Source of the DNA: Microvelia longipes | Lineage: Eukaryota; Arthropoda; Insecta; Hemiptera; Veliidae | Length of the DNA: 64,000 bases | Direction: 5' to 3' | Assembly (NCBI GenBank): GCA_018340805.1 | Contig: JACMZG010001914.1 | Location: 42,479,643-42,543,642, forward strand | Part shown: positions 24,579 to 38,289 of the stretch, piece after piece | How positions within the stretch are numbered: the first letter of the stretch is position 1 | Layout of the letters: each line of letters starts with the position of its first letter | Program-made: the position numbers and the translations under genes | Notes under the pieces: generated by a model | What the model was told of the DNA's origin: nothing | Databases searched by the model: none | The model's input: only the letters and a program-made list of their open reading frames with translations

Positions 24579-25574
24579 TTTAACCGTGGGGCTTTGGGTG
24601 AACTCACACCGGATGGCCAGTCCGGAACCCCACAGAAAAAGGGGATTCCTCTGACTAGGAATCCTGGCCTAATTAAGTCTGAAAGATATCAGGGTGTTAA
24701 TCAGAAAATAAGTAGCATTCAGAGTTAATACGTTTATTGATAAATGTAAGTTGACATTATATATTTATACGTTGTATTAAAATAACTAGTATAATAGTAG
24801 GTATGCTTAACAGGTCTAGGTAAGATCAGTCAGTTTATTAGTTAATCAATTACTACTATGCACATACAAACGGTAAACTCTACTACAAGACAAAGAATTA
24901 CTTACAGGTCGCTGCGACGATAAATGTGAGAGGAGCATCTCATCTCTTTACTCGATTTTCCAAGCTGATACTAATGGGTTACTAAAACTGTACTATTAAA
25001 TGACTATCTGATTACTGTATTGTTACTACTCTATTAACTCTTCTATCACTTCTTGACAACTCTCTCTTGATTACTCTCTGACGACTCCTTATTGATTGGT
25101 CTCCAGAGCTAGCTTAAATAGCCAAGGGTGGTAACCCCCTTCCAGAAGACCAATCCTATCGGCACGTGTGCTCATAATCTAATTGGACATGTTAAATTCA
25201 CGGGTTTCACTCACACTCATTCACACTGACATAACAACGCATTCATTTACAGGCTTTCAAGGCTAAAAGAACATGTTAATTAAAAACATCTGCCGATGTT
25301 ATCTCATAGAATCATAATCTATTTTGACATGTTAAATTCACGGGATTCACTCACACTCATTCACACTGACATAACTACGCGTTCATTAACAGGCTTTCAA
25401 GGCTAAAAGAACATGGTAATTAAAAACATCTGCCGATGTTATCTCGACCCTGGGATTGTTTGTCCTAACTCAGGATGATCTCATCCCAACTCAGGATGGT
25501 CTCATCCTTCAAATATGTTGTGTTCAAACTCAATAACAAACTTAATAACAAGCTTAACCAATGCCCGTGTTATA
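24579..25574 (-). mobile_element. LTR, copy 3 (5' LTR in element orientation)
   Basis: It ends in GTTATA on the plus strand, followed by ATTTT (25575-25579), the 5-base target duplication. Unit A has the empty site ATTAT at 5992-5996 in matching flanks. It lies about 70 bases beyond the stop codon of ICK gene B on the same strand. Confidence 0.82.
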
Positions 25575-25642
25575 ATTTTCTTGTCTAGTATGTAGATATA
25601 AACCCAGTAGATAGTATAGTCGTTGCTTCTGGTATGCTCATA

Positions 25643-26603
25643 CTAGCTGCTGGGTCTCGCCCTGCATAACTTTGTAACTTCGCTGCAGTAACCGCTGCAG
25701 CATTCCTCTGATCGTCCGCCTCGGGTACACTTTAAATGAAATAATTATTTTAAAAAACTCTGTTGAACAATTTAATGTTTATTTTTTACGCTTGCGTCTC
25801 ATAGCGCTTCTACTCATTCAGAACATACTCTGCTGGTTTAACCTTACTGTTTCTGAATAGCGACCGTCTAGTAAGCGCTCAACGCCAAAATGGAGTCTCA
25901 GACTTTAACTCTCCCTTTGGTCCTTGCCTAAAAGAAAAGAGAGGTACCACGCCGCCCTAACTGGGAGAGAATATCAACCTACTCCATTCTTGGTGCATGC
26001 GGAAGATCAGACTAGTCTAAAATTTAATTATAATTCTCATTTGCTTATTAGGAGCCTAGTAAACTGCATAAAACCTTGGTTTAGATATCTAGTATAAAAT
26101 TTAAGACCTCATGAACACACTGAACAGAAGATAATCACTAAGGTCCTCTACCAAACAACCAACTAAAGGAGGATAAGGTCATCCCTCGGATGGACATGAA
26201 CCCTTGACTTCTAGGTTCAAAGGCGAATTCCTCCCTCACTCACTCCTTCTTTCAAACTGTCAATCTCATAATGTATATTTCGAATGATAATTTGCTGAAA
26301 CGGATGTATTATACACCGCAGGAGCAAATCACTCTTTGCGATAATTATATTCCTCAGCTAAGCTGAGGGAATAAAAAGTCTCAGTGTCTTCAGCTTTGTC
26401 TTTAATAGCATCATTAAATACTTGAGAAACATAGCACATTTTATCTTTATACGGTAACTATTTCACCTTTTACATTATGAACCATTACGTACCTGTTTTC
26501 CGTTCTGTTTGCATTGTATATCACTTTGAGCTTCTGAGCTTTGAATGTTGGTCACCGCTAAAACGAGTAAAGCAGAAATAACGAAAAACTTGAGAGAGAA
26601 CAT
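25643..26603 (-). CDS. Secreted inhibitor-cystine-knot (ICK) miniprotein, paralog B, two exons
   Basis: Exon 1 is 26603-26493 and exon 2 is 25729-25643, with a 763-base intron (donor CAG|GTACGT, acceptor TTAAAG|TGT). The product is again 65 residues: a 26-residue signal region identical in protein to paralog A, then a 39-residue mature peptide with the same six-cysteine framework and the same C-terminal RPSS ending. Twelve mature residues differ from paralog A (five in exon 1, seven in exon 2), many changing charge, while only two mature codons differ silently. The TATA box, leader and intron align with copy A. An LTR element in the same orientation begins about 70 bases after the stop codon, so the native 3' UTR is replaced by LTR sequence. 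The role (defence, venom-like or signalling) cannot be told from sequence. Confidence 0.84.
26176..26245 (-). mobile_element. tRNA-like SINE head in the intron of ICK gene B
   Basis: The minus strand shows GCCTTTGAACCTAGAAG followed by AAGGGTTCATGTCCATCC, a clear B box. It is shared with ICK gene A at the same intron position. Confidence 0.5.
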
Positions 26604-26649
26604 TATTGCAAGTTCAGTGAAACTGTACCGTACTTATGCTTGGCTCTAG

Positions 26650-26657
26650 CTTATATA
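26650..26657 (-). promoter_or_regulatory. TATA box of ICK gene B
   Basis: The minus strand reads TATATAAG at the same distance from the ATG as in paralog A, in an alignable upstream region. Confidence 0.65.
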
Positions 26658-27329
26658 CTACTTTGTGCTTACGTCTGTTGTTATTTAAATTAATGTAGCT
26701 ATTAAAGCTACATTGTATTTAATAACATGAAGTTACATAACTGCACAATGTTTACGAATAATTTATCAAATTATTATGATTATTTTATCACATTTTGTTT
26801 ATTTTATTTTTATAAGTTGCACACGTAATCGTATGCAACTTTTGAAGCGAATTTTTGTCTATACAATTTGTAAAAAATTACTCTTTAACATCTGAAGTGA
26901 ATTAGTTTGATCATAGATGTATAAAAGAATATTCCAGCTCATAGTAGTGGGTAAAATTTGAATATCTTATCTCTGAAGGTATGAAGTGTGTTATTCACCC
27001 ACCCTCACTTCTTATCATGATGATTGTAATTTTGAAGACTTACTCTGCCAATAAATATTACATGTAGAGAAACTTAGCTATTTTATTAGTACTTAACACT
27101 TGGGCTTTTCCTTCCTATGTGCTTTCGGCTTTATGCTATAGTAAACCTATTTGGGAAACAACCAATCTTTTGTTGTCCTATTGTTGTTTAAGTAACTAAA
27201 GTTCCTTAGTTTTTTCCATTTCATTAATAAAAGACATCCATTGTCATTGTTAGAACAAATAAAAATTCTTCACAACTTAACGTTAAGCTTCGATAGATAT
27301 TGTTCTCTAAAAACTGTAACGACTTTGTA

Positions 27330-28605
27330 AGATTATTATTATTATTAAATTTTGAGGGTAGGTATAAAACCCATGCACTGCGCCTTTAAGTCTTTTGTAC
27401 AAATACCGTCGTGTTTACTATTTACTGGAGATCTTTTCCCCTGATCAATTCTAGGATTGTTGTCACTAAGTCCTCATCAGGGCTTTCAACTCTGTTTAAG
27501 GTAGCTTTCCCAAATAACATAAATCTCTTATATTCAAGGGCTTCACATTCAAATATGATGTGTGTTGCTGATTCAGAGGATAGTCCACAAAGCCCGCAGA
27601 CTGGTTCTTCTAAGTATTTTCCTATGTTATTCATGTTTGCGTAGGTGACAGTAAACAGTTACCAAGCCAGCTACTAAACTAAAGTTCTTCTTGTTTAATT
27701 TCAGAAGACTTTAGTCAACTTAGCTCGTGGACCTCTTATCGTGTGTTTACTGTGTCTTAAGCCAGGAGTATTGTTCCAGTGTAGCTAATGATTGGTTGCT
27801 AACCATTCTTTGTTGCACTCTTGGGTTGAGTTTTTGATATTCAAACTACTGGTTCTGGTCCTGTTGGTGTTTGTTCTGAACCTTGTCTGGCTAGATCGTC
27901 TGCCATCTCATTTCCATCAATCCTTTTTTGCCCAGGTTCTCAAGAATACAAGTGTTGAGTGAGAACACTTCTGCTTGGAAGACTGAGGCATAATTACCTA
28001 GAGGTATTGACAGTTTGTTTTCAGTGTTAAGTTCATACACACTTCCACCTGATCCGCAGTCTATTTTAGACCCATCTGTGAACCATACAATATCGTCGAC
28101 AGATGTAGAAGCATCTTCATCATAATCTTATTTGAGTGATAATAGTGTGTTAAAAGAGTATAGTGCTGCCATATGGTCAGAAAGTATGTCTAATAATGGA
28201 TTGCGAATTAATGTGACAATTTCTGTGTGACCTTGTAGTGAACTAGATTTCCAGTTACCTGAAGCTTGTAGCCTGTATGCTGAGAGTCGAGCTTCACTTT
28301 TGATTACAAGCTCAAGAGGTGGAAGCCCTAAGATTACTTCTAAAGACGTTGTAGGACTAGTGCCCATGGATCCAGTAATCGATAGGCAAGCTAGCCGTTA
28401 AACAGAATTTAATTGTTTAACCGGTTTGACCTGGTTTGTTTTTGGCCACCAAACTAGAGAGCAGTATGTGATATGAGCAGTATGTCTGACCACCATTAAG
28501 TAAAGTACACGTGGTTTTAACTCACATATTCTGCCAAATGCGCTTCTTAATGGCATAAGTATTAGTTTTGCCTTATAAGTCACTCTTTACTTTCTGGATA
28601 ATGAA
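27330..28605 (-). pseudogene. RNase H-bearing non-LTR retrotransposon, 5'-truncated
   Basis: Read on the minus strand: the end of the reverse transcriptase thumb (ITYCSLVWWPKT near 28440-28500), a linker (SLEVILGLPPLELVI), an RNase H start with VWFTDGSKIDCGSGG near 28065, and at 27634-27422 a Cys/His zinc knuckle (CGLCGLSSESATHIIFEC). This order fits R1/LOA/Jockey-like group I elements. At least two frameshifts are present. A short (ATT)n tail at 27332-27345 marks the 3' end. Unit A is uninterrupted at the same place (about 7880-7895). Confidence 0.85.
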
Positions 28606-29214
28606 GAAAGTAAAATTGATAATTATATGTAAAGTTCTCTGGATTTTTCACTAATGATGTGTCATTCCGTCCACCTAGTTTTCATATTTGTAGAGTTAGG
28701 TTGTAAAATCTAAAAGTCATCGAGGGAATTCGCTGGGAATGCGCCAGCGTTACGAGTATAATTAAATATATTACATTTTTATTATCATGGCTGTAAACAT
28801 GTTAATTACTTGTTAAAGATAATTACTGAGAAGATGATTATTTTTACTATAGGGTATTTTTTTTTAAATTAATTATTATTAATTAGTTTTATACTACGTA
28901 ATAATAGCATAATCATGCTTCCTGCTTAATTAGAAGCTCTTCATTATTGCCGTGTAACTAGTGACTTTAGACTAATATTTTGTTACAAAGTAATTTTAAG
29001 TGCGTAGCGGCGGAAAGGTTATGTCAGTTGTGGCGTCTTATACAAGAGGCAACGAACTAGCTTAGTTATCTTTAGGAATTCTATGACTAACCCGGTATGA
29101 CCTATTGCTGGGTTAGTCATTTGGTTTGTTTTAATCGAAGGATGTAAGGGGTTGTTACTATGCAAAAAAGTCGGGTGCAGGGCAATTTTCGCTTATCTTA
29201 ATTATTTTGCTTAG

Positions 29215-29575
29215 TTCTCACTACTTAGAACTCCCTTATTTCGTCCTCAGAATAAAGGGACTTCCTTCACTCGTCCTCAGAATGAAGAGACTTCCTTTAT
29301 TCGTCTTCAGAATGAAATAACTTCCTTCATTAGTGCTCAGATGGAAGAGATTTCCTTCCTTTGTCCTCGGAAAAAAGAGGTATCTTTTTTTTCATTTTCT
29401 AAGGCGAATCGGATTTCTAAGGAGAAAAGTAATCACCTAAATTAAATTGTAGTTCCTTTTCGGACTCCCTTCGCTGGTCGTCTGACATTAATAATATCTG
29501 TTTTATTCTCAGCAGTCACCCATCCAGGTACTGACCTCACTCGATGCTTTAACGTTTGTGATTCAACAAAACCAT
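29215..29575 (-). mobile_element. 5S-derived SINE copy with internal tandem array
   Basis: The head, read on the minus strand at 29575-29510, shows GATTCA..AACG, then AGTGAGGTCAGTACCTGG and ATGGGTGACTGCTG, the 5S C-box region. The body word TCGGACTCCCTTCGCT (plus strand, 29460) follows. At 29215-29395 about five units of roughly 37 bases (CGTCCTCAGAATGAAGAGAC) form a tandem array. Confidence 0.6.
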
Positions 29576-29579
29576 AGAT

Positions 29580-30660
29580 ATACTATCCCTATAGAAATAA
29601 ATGTTGACCTAATATTTCATAAAGGGACTCACTTGTACCAAATTACAACTCGAATTATTGTTCTTTTTAAAGTAACGTGTACATTTCATTTGATAAAAAC
29701 ATGAACCAATGCTGATGATGAGACGAAACTTGGAACATTTTTAGGTCTTATATACTAATACATGAAATATTCTTAATTCTTAATTTGTGTTTTTTAGTAA
29801 TAATTATATTTTGTTTTCCACCTCCAGTTACGCCCACGCGTAACTGAAAATTAATTATCCTTTTTTCTCTTAAGTATAAACTCTTCATTCATCAAACTGT
29901 TCCCTGTAGTGTTTCGTTGTTTTCAGTTCACCAATTAATTGAGGCAATTAATTTGGATACTCAATTTTTTCTACAGGACTAACACGCGAATCTACTCTTC
30001 TACGCCCTAATCTTCAAAGCACTATCGATGAAATTTAATTTTTTAATGAAAGATAAATTTTATGTTTTTACTAAAATAGAGCCTAAACTTTTTAATTTTA
30101 AATTATTAATTGTCGTCTATCAATCTTAGTTTACTTTTAGATGTCCTTAAATTAGATAAAGCTTTCAAAAATGTAGGAAGGGTTCTTAGGCTACAGAGTT
30201 ATCAAAAAGGTTCCTTTTAGTAATTTTTCGGGTGATAATGGAAGTTTTTCATAATTAGTTTAAGAGGGCAATTTTTTTTTATTAAAAAAGTTATAATTCA
30301 GGAAATAATTATTCAATGTAATACTTTCAGTCGTAACCGAAGCTTCCTAAACAGTTTCCTGATAATTTCCAAGTTTTTGGTAAGCCCAGCTCTTGATTGA
30401 TTTGTGGTTTCCTTTTATTTTTTTTCACCAATTAATTACTTTGTCTTAAAGTTTATTGGAGAGGATTGATGAAAGAAATCAATTCAGAAACTTTCGTTTC
30501 TTAATTTTGAATAAATGAGGTTATTTCGTCCTTTATTTTTAGATCGGATTTTACGATTTATAATTTTTCATAATATATTCTAAGAACTGAATAGTTTTAA
30601 TATTTCTAATATTAAAACTAAAATTAGTTTAAGAAATCACAAACTTCAAATTTAAACGTC
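29580..30660. other. AT-rich stretch, nothing recognised
   Basis: No coding or RNA signal stands out. Around 29700-29740 there is a GCTGATGATGAGACGAAAC word also found in decayed form next to the 5S SINE pair at 42.6 and 43.5 kb, so the mobile unit may extend into this flank. Confidence 0.4.
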
Positions 30661-30667
30661 TTTATAC

Positions 30668-30740
30668 CAAGGACTGGTAGCTCAATGGTAGAGCGCTCTC
30701 CTTACAACCTGGAGGTACGGGGTTCAAATCTAGCTGAGGT
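30668..30740 (+). mobile_element. tRNA-like SINE head or tRNA pseudogene
   Basis: TAGCTCAATGGTAGAGC is a textbook A box and GGGGTTCAAATCT a good B box, 35 bases apart. The D arm pairs (GCTC/GAGC), but the anticodon arm pairs only as CTCC/GGAG with a nine-base loop and the T stem is poor. That argues against a working tRNA and for a tRNA-derived SINE or pseudogene. Confidence 0.65.
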
Positions 30741-30744
30741 AGAA

Positions 30745-32410
30745 CTTTATATAAGATTATATTTTGTATTGTTCTCTCGGGGGTATTCAGTTCAAAGATC
30801 AGATATCCTATTCTATGTTTATTGGTTTCTTTTGGCTGTTTCACAAATGAGGGGTGGGATTTCGTCCGAGACAAGTCTAGATCCACCTTTTCGTTATCTT
30901 CTGCTCATCTTAAGATAAATTTCTAGAGCTGGTAGAGGATCGGAAAGGTACTGAACCTTCGGACCTAACACTGTAAGAGTAGAGACTCGGTTTACCAGTG
31001 TCTAGGGTCCGAAGAATACCGTGAGTGACTTAGAATGTCGTTTTCGATTCCTGATGATTCCTTTAATGATCTGTGAAACTATGGCTCTTAGCTCAGAGCT
31101 AGAAAATGATAAAACTGGTAGCAGGTAAGCACATGAGATCAGAGTAGCTAATAGGATTAAAGTAACTGTACTAGACAAGCTGTGATCTACTCACTAGTCA
31201 CGTAAAAGAGAGGGTAGAAATACTCAGAGTTTTCCTGGATGTGGTGTGTTTTATTAATTCTAGAGATTACAATAATAATAATAATAAATAAAAATGGTTT
31301 TATTTCTGATGTAAGACATGATTGTTTGATTTTTCGCTAATGACTAAGCATTTTCTCCAGGGCTTCAAAATAGCCGTCAGGAGGTAACTCTAGGTTATTA
31401 GTAACTTTACTAATAACCTAGGAGTGTATTCATCCACTTGGATAAATACCCTCCAAGTGGCACACATTAAAATAAAGGATTATTTTTTAGGCCGGATTTT
31501 GCATTATCCATTCAATAGATAGATATCTGAACAAAGGTAACCTGTAGCCTATCTCATAGGAAGGTTTTCGAGTTCCCTCCTCGAATCATAAATATCCTAT
31601 TTTTACTAAGGGCTTCTTCATATGAATCTATTTTTATCAATTGAAAACAATAAGAGGTTATTTCTTTTGATATGAATATTACAACACACAGTCTAGAACT
31701 CATAAAATATTACCGTTAATATTGAACAAAATCAAATTAATTAACATTTTGTCAAATCCCTGATAAAAAATTAAGGCTTTATTATAGCCCTTATTATCAG
31801 TCAGTGCTGGCAACTTCAAGAATTTACTACAGCTGTCTACTACTATAGCAATTTCACTATTATTAGCAATTTTTAATAATCTTTAAAAGAATTACTTTGT
31901 ATAGTTTAATCCAACTTATCTGAAAAATTTGGAAGAAAAATTCTGATTCCAATCTCTTTTACTATACTCAAAACCGTTATATTTTTCAAGAGTATAAATT
32001 CTAAGTAAGTCGTGTATAAACTCTACGCATATTTTATACGCCGCGCTACCTTTCACATATAAATATTACGTAGAAGATAAAAAGCTTTAAAGGTAAAAGG
32101 ACATGCTCTGGGGATATTTCCTTTGGAAAATAAAAACGGGCCCTTTTTTCCAGGGAAGTCGTAAAAGGGGGTTTTCTTTTTGTTTAGGCCTAAGAGATGG
32201 TTTGCATTTTATGTTTTATAACCGTGTATGAAGATTCTGACTTATACCTAAAACTCTAATGCTTAGACCTACTTATATGCTTATCTCTCTACTTATCTCT
32301 AATACTTCTTGGTATTCAAGATTTCGCATCACTTAGCCCAGTGTTATAAAATATTACTTCACTTAGATTTAAGACTAGTCTTATAGTCAATATAGTCTTG
32401 TTCACCAAAA
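30745..32410. other. Intergenic, nothing firmly recognised
   Basis: Contains short stem-loops (31391-31421, TAGGTTATTAGTAAC and its complement; 31433-31462) and AT-rich sequence. The portion to about 30900 may be SINE body. No gene is supported. Confidence 0.4.
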
Positions 32411-32414
32411 AAGA

Positions 32415-32612
32415 GTTATAGAATAATACGTTACTTATTTACCAAAAATAAAATAGTATTACTTAATAATGCTTCACTTGGACGTAAAAATTATTTACCA
32501 AAAATAAAATAGTATTACTTAATAATACTTAACTTGGACGTAAGACTTATTTACCTAAAAAAAATAACTAATTAATAATTCACTTAGACGTATCACTTAT
32601 TTACCAAAAAAT
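32415..32612 (+). repeat. ~62-base tandem repeat, 3-4 units
   Basis: Units contain TTATTTACCAAAAATAAAAT and CTTGGACGTAA or variants, diverging toward the right end. Confidence 0.8.
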
Positions 32613-32649
32613 ATTTATTGACTTTTTTTCTGTATCCCTTAACATCGAC

Positions 32650-34005
<1,356 letters not shown>

Positions 34006-34019
34006 GGCGACCCCCCAAA

Positions 34020-35440
34020 CATGTCCCGAACAGATTTCTCAACGTAACAGATTAATATATTTTATTACTTGAAAAACTAATTTGTTTATTAGACTATTAT
34101 AAAGCTGTAGAACATATAAAATTAAAATTTATAATTGACTAAAGATTACTAAGATTTAAATTTTGCGATTTATTACAGTGTAAAAATAGTAATTTGCACA
34201 ACTTCAAAGTAATGCTGGTTATGTCTATTTTCCTAAAATTACCCGCTGGCAGGATAGAGGTCATACACTGTATATTAATCTAATTATCAAATGCATACTG
34301 TATGCTTGTAGATAGCATGACTGCATTGTTTATTTATGTTTCAAGATACACATTTAGTAACTATGATATGAAAGGAGTGGGGGGTGAGTGGTTTAAGAGC
34401 TGCCCTAAGCTGGATCCGGTGGGATTTCAAAACTTATTAATTAATACCCAACTTGTAAACATTTATCTTAAGGACTGCAATGTTACACCTTTGCTTGCTT
34501 TATTAATTATTTTAATTAATTTACAACTTGACTTTGGTTTGAAATTGTTTTAACGAATTTCCTTAGAGAATATTCGCTTATGAGCTTGTTCTTGAAATAC
34601 GGGTTTGAGAACGAATAAGAATGTTAAAGATGTTAACATCTACGTTGCAACGTAAATTTTGACGAACAAAATTCAAAACGGTCAGTGCCTAGAGATGTTT
34701 TTATTGGCATTCTTTTTTGATAGTTTTCGTACAGGTAGTGTTTATATGAACTAGTATCATAGCAAGGATTAGTAATATGGATATGTGATTGTTGCAATAA
34801 GTTTGTAGATTTATAAGAATAACCGGTTATTTGATAATCTGGAAGGGTATTTGAAGAAAGGCTTTATACTAGATTTGGATGTTCAGATTAGGATTCATGG
34901 AAACGTTTATAGCGGTGTATGGAAAGGTCTCGGGACAAAAGGAATTAAGGTCGTTGTAGAGGGTTAAGTTTGATACTTCAAAAGAATGGTTTGTGATGTT
35001 TGAAGTATTTTGGATTGGACAGGGATTCTAAATTCGAGCCAGAACACGTGTAGCTGTTTAGCTGAGAGGTTTTTAAAGAAAAGCGACTGTAACAAATCTT
35101 TCAAGTCTAGAACTCTTATATTATGCAGTGATTCAGCAATTAATCATTATTTCATTTTATAAATATATTCCTTAAATTCCTCTCCCACATTTACTTCTCG
35201 ATCCATTAAATGTTCTAAATAAATTTGACATATTTTTATGGACTGCGAAGTGAAAAAGTGAAGTTCATTTGGAAAAAATAAAATAATGAAAAGTCACTCC
35301 ACATTATAAGAGTTCTAGAATATATTAAGTCAGTTCGTAAATTAAGAGCAGAATCCACTGCAAAACTTCTATTTTGGTGTTATGGCAATTGACTGCTATT
35401 TCTGAAATAGTTTTTTACCTCACATGAAAATCCTGATAGT
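34020..35440. other. Intergenic, nothing recognised
   Basis: One 83-codon frame (34302-34553) has no recognisable motif and ordinary AT-rich composition, so I do not call it a gene. Confidence 0.4.
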
Positions 35441-35451
35441 CCGGGTTCGAT

Positions 35452-35520
35452 ATTGGTCGGGATCGAGCCCGGACTATCTAGGTGGCAGGCGGGGGTACTA
35501 ACCATTTCACCACCTCCTTA
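35452..35520 (-). mobile_element. tRNA-Gly(GCC)-like sequence, probably SINE head or pseudogene
   Basis: The minus strand has TGGTGAAATGGTTAGTAC as A-box region, an anticodon loop CTGCCAC (anticodon GCC) and GTCCGGGCTCGATCCCGACC as T-arm/B-box. The anticodon stem does not pair well. The B-box word is repeated in inverted form immediately beyond, making a hairpin at about 35436-35475. Confidence 0.55.
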
Positions 35521-35524
35521 CAGG

Positions 35525-36645
35525 AACGAAGTAAATACATTTCTCAGCAAGCCCCGGGATTTAAATAATATGATTCCTTCGACTTTGGCCAAAGGATATA
35601 ATATGGAACCAACTTGACTAGTCAGGTAGCATAAACTTACTTTTCGTCCTTGGTAAGTTAAATACTATATGCTGATTTTATAATCGTAGTGTAAAATTTG
35701 TGGTACTTTTGTTAAGTGATTATTGTGGTTGTTGAAGTGTTAGTATTTGAGCAATGTTTATTATTTTTATTATTAAGTGTGCAATGGACAAAGCCTGAAC
35801 CTCATGGAACAAGTTAAGAAGAAATTTGGTATAAAGCTATAAAATTTACTCTTTTCTGCTCTCTACTTTATAAAGCTGTTTCTCTCTATTCTACCAACAA
35901 AGCCAACGGGAAATATGGTTTTATAAAACTGGAAAATATCTCTTATGGCTTGTTTTAAAACTAGGTGTCCCCTTTTAGCGGGTTCTTTGTTCAAAAAGGG
36001 CCTGAATTTCGGAATAACCAGACTTTGTCCGAGACTTTGTCATGTTTTTGTGGAATGCCTTTACTTTACTGTGAAACTTAGAACCAACAACTAGAACTAA
36101 AAGGGTTGGGAAGACCATTTTCTAAAAGAGACCAGGGAAAAACTTTATACTTGTTTAATTATTCGAGAAACTCATTTTTACTAATGCTAATCCTTTGCCT
36201 TTTCTATTTTCATATCCTTTTCAACCTCTTTGTCCTTGTCAAAAAGTCATCTAAGAATATTTTTCATCAGCTTGTATTTTTTATTCTTGACTGATTGGTT
36301 TTCCGGGCTTCATTTCTTATTTCCTTTATTTTGTCTTACCTCGATAAAATATCTCTTTATTGAACGCTTTAAACAGTAGCTTGATATTTTATTCCTTTGT
36401 TTCTGTTGTATTTCATGTTCTATTCACTTCTGTATTAAGCATAAATTTATTACAGAATCCACTTTTGTTATGAAATATAAATTTTTGAGTCCTTGTGGAT
36501 CTAAAAAACCTGTACGTAGTGTCCTTATTCGCAATTCAAAAGAAAGCTGTTATGTTGATAACACTTACAATGACATCGAAAGGAAAGGGTGATCACAATT
36601 TTTTTCAGCTTGGGAAACCAAGTTTTCTTAAGTTTCTATTAAAAT
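35525..36645. other. Intergenic, nothing recognised
   Basis: AT-rich. A hydrophobic 62-codon frame at 36106-36294 shows no family signature. Confidence 0.4.
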
Positions 36646-36649
36646 CATA

Positions 36650-36672
36650 TTAATATATATATATATATATAA

Positions 36673-36740
<68 letters not shown>

Positions 36741-36795
36741 ATGTGTGTTGTGTGTGTGTGTGTGTTGTGTGTGGTGTGTGTGTGTGTGTGTATTG
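36650..36795. repeat. (TA)n-(TG)n compound microsatellite
   Basis: TA repeats to about 36724 followed by TG repeats with small breaks. Confidence 0.95.
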
Positions 36796-37034
36796 ATACA
36801 CATGCGTTAAGAATTAGATAGAATCAATTTTCATGTATATGGGCCTTTTAAAAATATAACTCGTGTGTTACCAATGGTACCAACAAACAGTGCTGCGTTT
36901 TAGCCAAGTTCGATTTGCGAATATTGATTTTAATTGTTTACTTTGGGTTTTCTTATAAAGATTATGGTACACATTTATGTTACATTATATATGTTACATA
37001 TTATATATATGAACATTTGTTTCTAAACTTAGAG

Positions 37035-37310
37035 ATATATAAGTAGAGGATGCTTACCCTAATCTAAATGTATTGAGAGGCTTTAAACATCTTTTTGGAG
37101 CTCTCAGAGCCTCTGTATAACCTTATGGTAACCTCCTTAAGAGAGAGGATTTAGTTTATTTTAAATCAATTGACGTAATTTTGTACTTTTATTTGATTAT
37201 ATTAATAATTTTTAAGGTGATCAGTCATTTTTTAATGTTTAACTGATAGGGCCCTTGAGTATTAGTATGTCTATTTTCTAATCTCTTTCAGATTTAATTC
37301 TTTCCTGATT
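37035..37310 (+). mobile_element. Non-LTR retrotransposon 3' UTR fragment
   Basis: Matches 53655-53990, the region after the RNase H remnant, in order: GAGAGGC...CATCTTTTTGGAGCTCT, CCTCTGTATAACC, then TTTTTTAATGTTT and CTGATAGGGC. No coding part remains. Confidence 0.65.
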
Positions 37311-37314
37311 GTAC

Positions 37315-38285
37315 TTCAGTAGAATGTTTTTATTTTGATTTTTTAATTGATGTGAGCGAAATACTCTTAAATTTTCAAACTCCCTGTTCTTCATCTACAT
37401 TATTTTTTTTTTCATTTTAGAGGATTAAAGACAAAATTTTTATCTTTAATTTTTATTTCTTCGTATTTTATTTCCTTTCTCATTTAAGAAAGATATCTAA
37501 GCCGTTCATTATTTCTATCTAAGCTCCGTTTTTTGTATTTCATTTTTTCCGTTGTTAACAATTTTTTCCTTCATTTAAATAATTTCTTAAGCGACGGAGA
37601 AATGATTTCTTGATTTAAGAACTGTTGTATTACATTTTCCTCCGTTGTTTCTCCCGTTATTATAATTCTTTTAACATCTTAAGAAGTTGTAAAAATTATA
37701 TAAATCATGATTTTTATCGTGGATTATGAAAGGGGGATTAATTTTAGAGTTTTTTAACATAATTTATTGTTATTGTAGAGTTATGGATCCCTTGCAAATG
37801 TTACTAACTTTATTGCAATAAATAATGAATTATCTTTGGTCGTTTTCACCTGAAGGAAAACATGATAATTATCATACCGTATACTTTTTGCATTCTTGAT
37901 TATAAAGTAGATAGCTATACTTAACCAACTTCACTTATCGATGCGGTTACTTTTTTCAAATTTCCCAAAACTCGGAGGCTAACATTGTTGTAACATAAAT
38001 TGTTGACTCAAATTATTTTTTTAGTTTTTAGTTAATGTTGGTATTTCTTCTATTATTTATTTCAATGAAAATGTTACATTTAAGGTGCTTTATTTGTAGA
38101 TTAACATTATAATTTTAACAAAGAGACTAAAGACTTGGATTGTATATCTTGGCAAGATACACCGTATTTTCTGTTGGTAACATTATACAATTTTGGTGGC
38201 TTTTTTGGAGAATAGATAGAGAGACAGTGGAAAGGGTGAAAGAAGATTTATGTTGGTTTTCTTTGCCAGGCTGGTGTATCGAGAG
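37315..38285. other. Intergenic, nothing recognised
   Basis: T-rich sequence with no supported feature. Confidence 0.4.
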
Positions 38286-38289
38286 AGTT

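Noticed and set aside
29705..29735. Hammerhead at GCTGATGATGAGACGAAAC
   Set aside because: CUGAUGA and GAAA are both present, but the six bases between them cannot form stem II.
30668..30740. Functional tRNA-Val (TAC)
   Set aside because: A and B boxes are good, but the anticodon and T stems do not form proper 5-bp helices.
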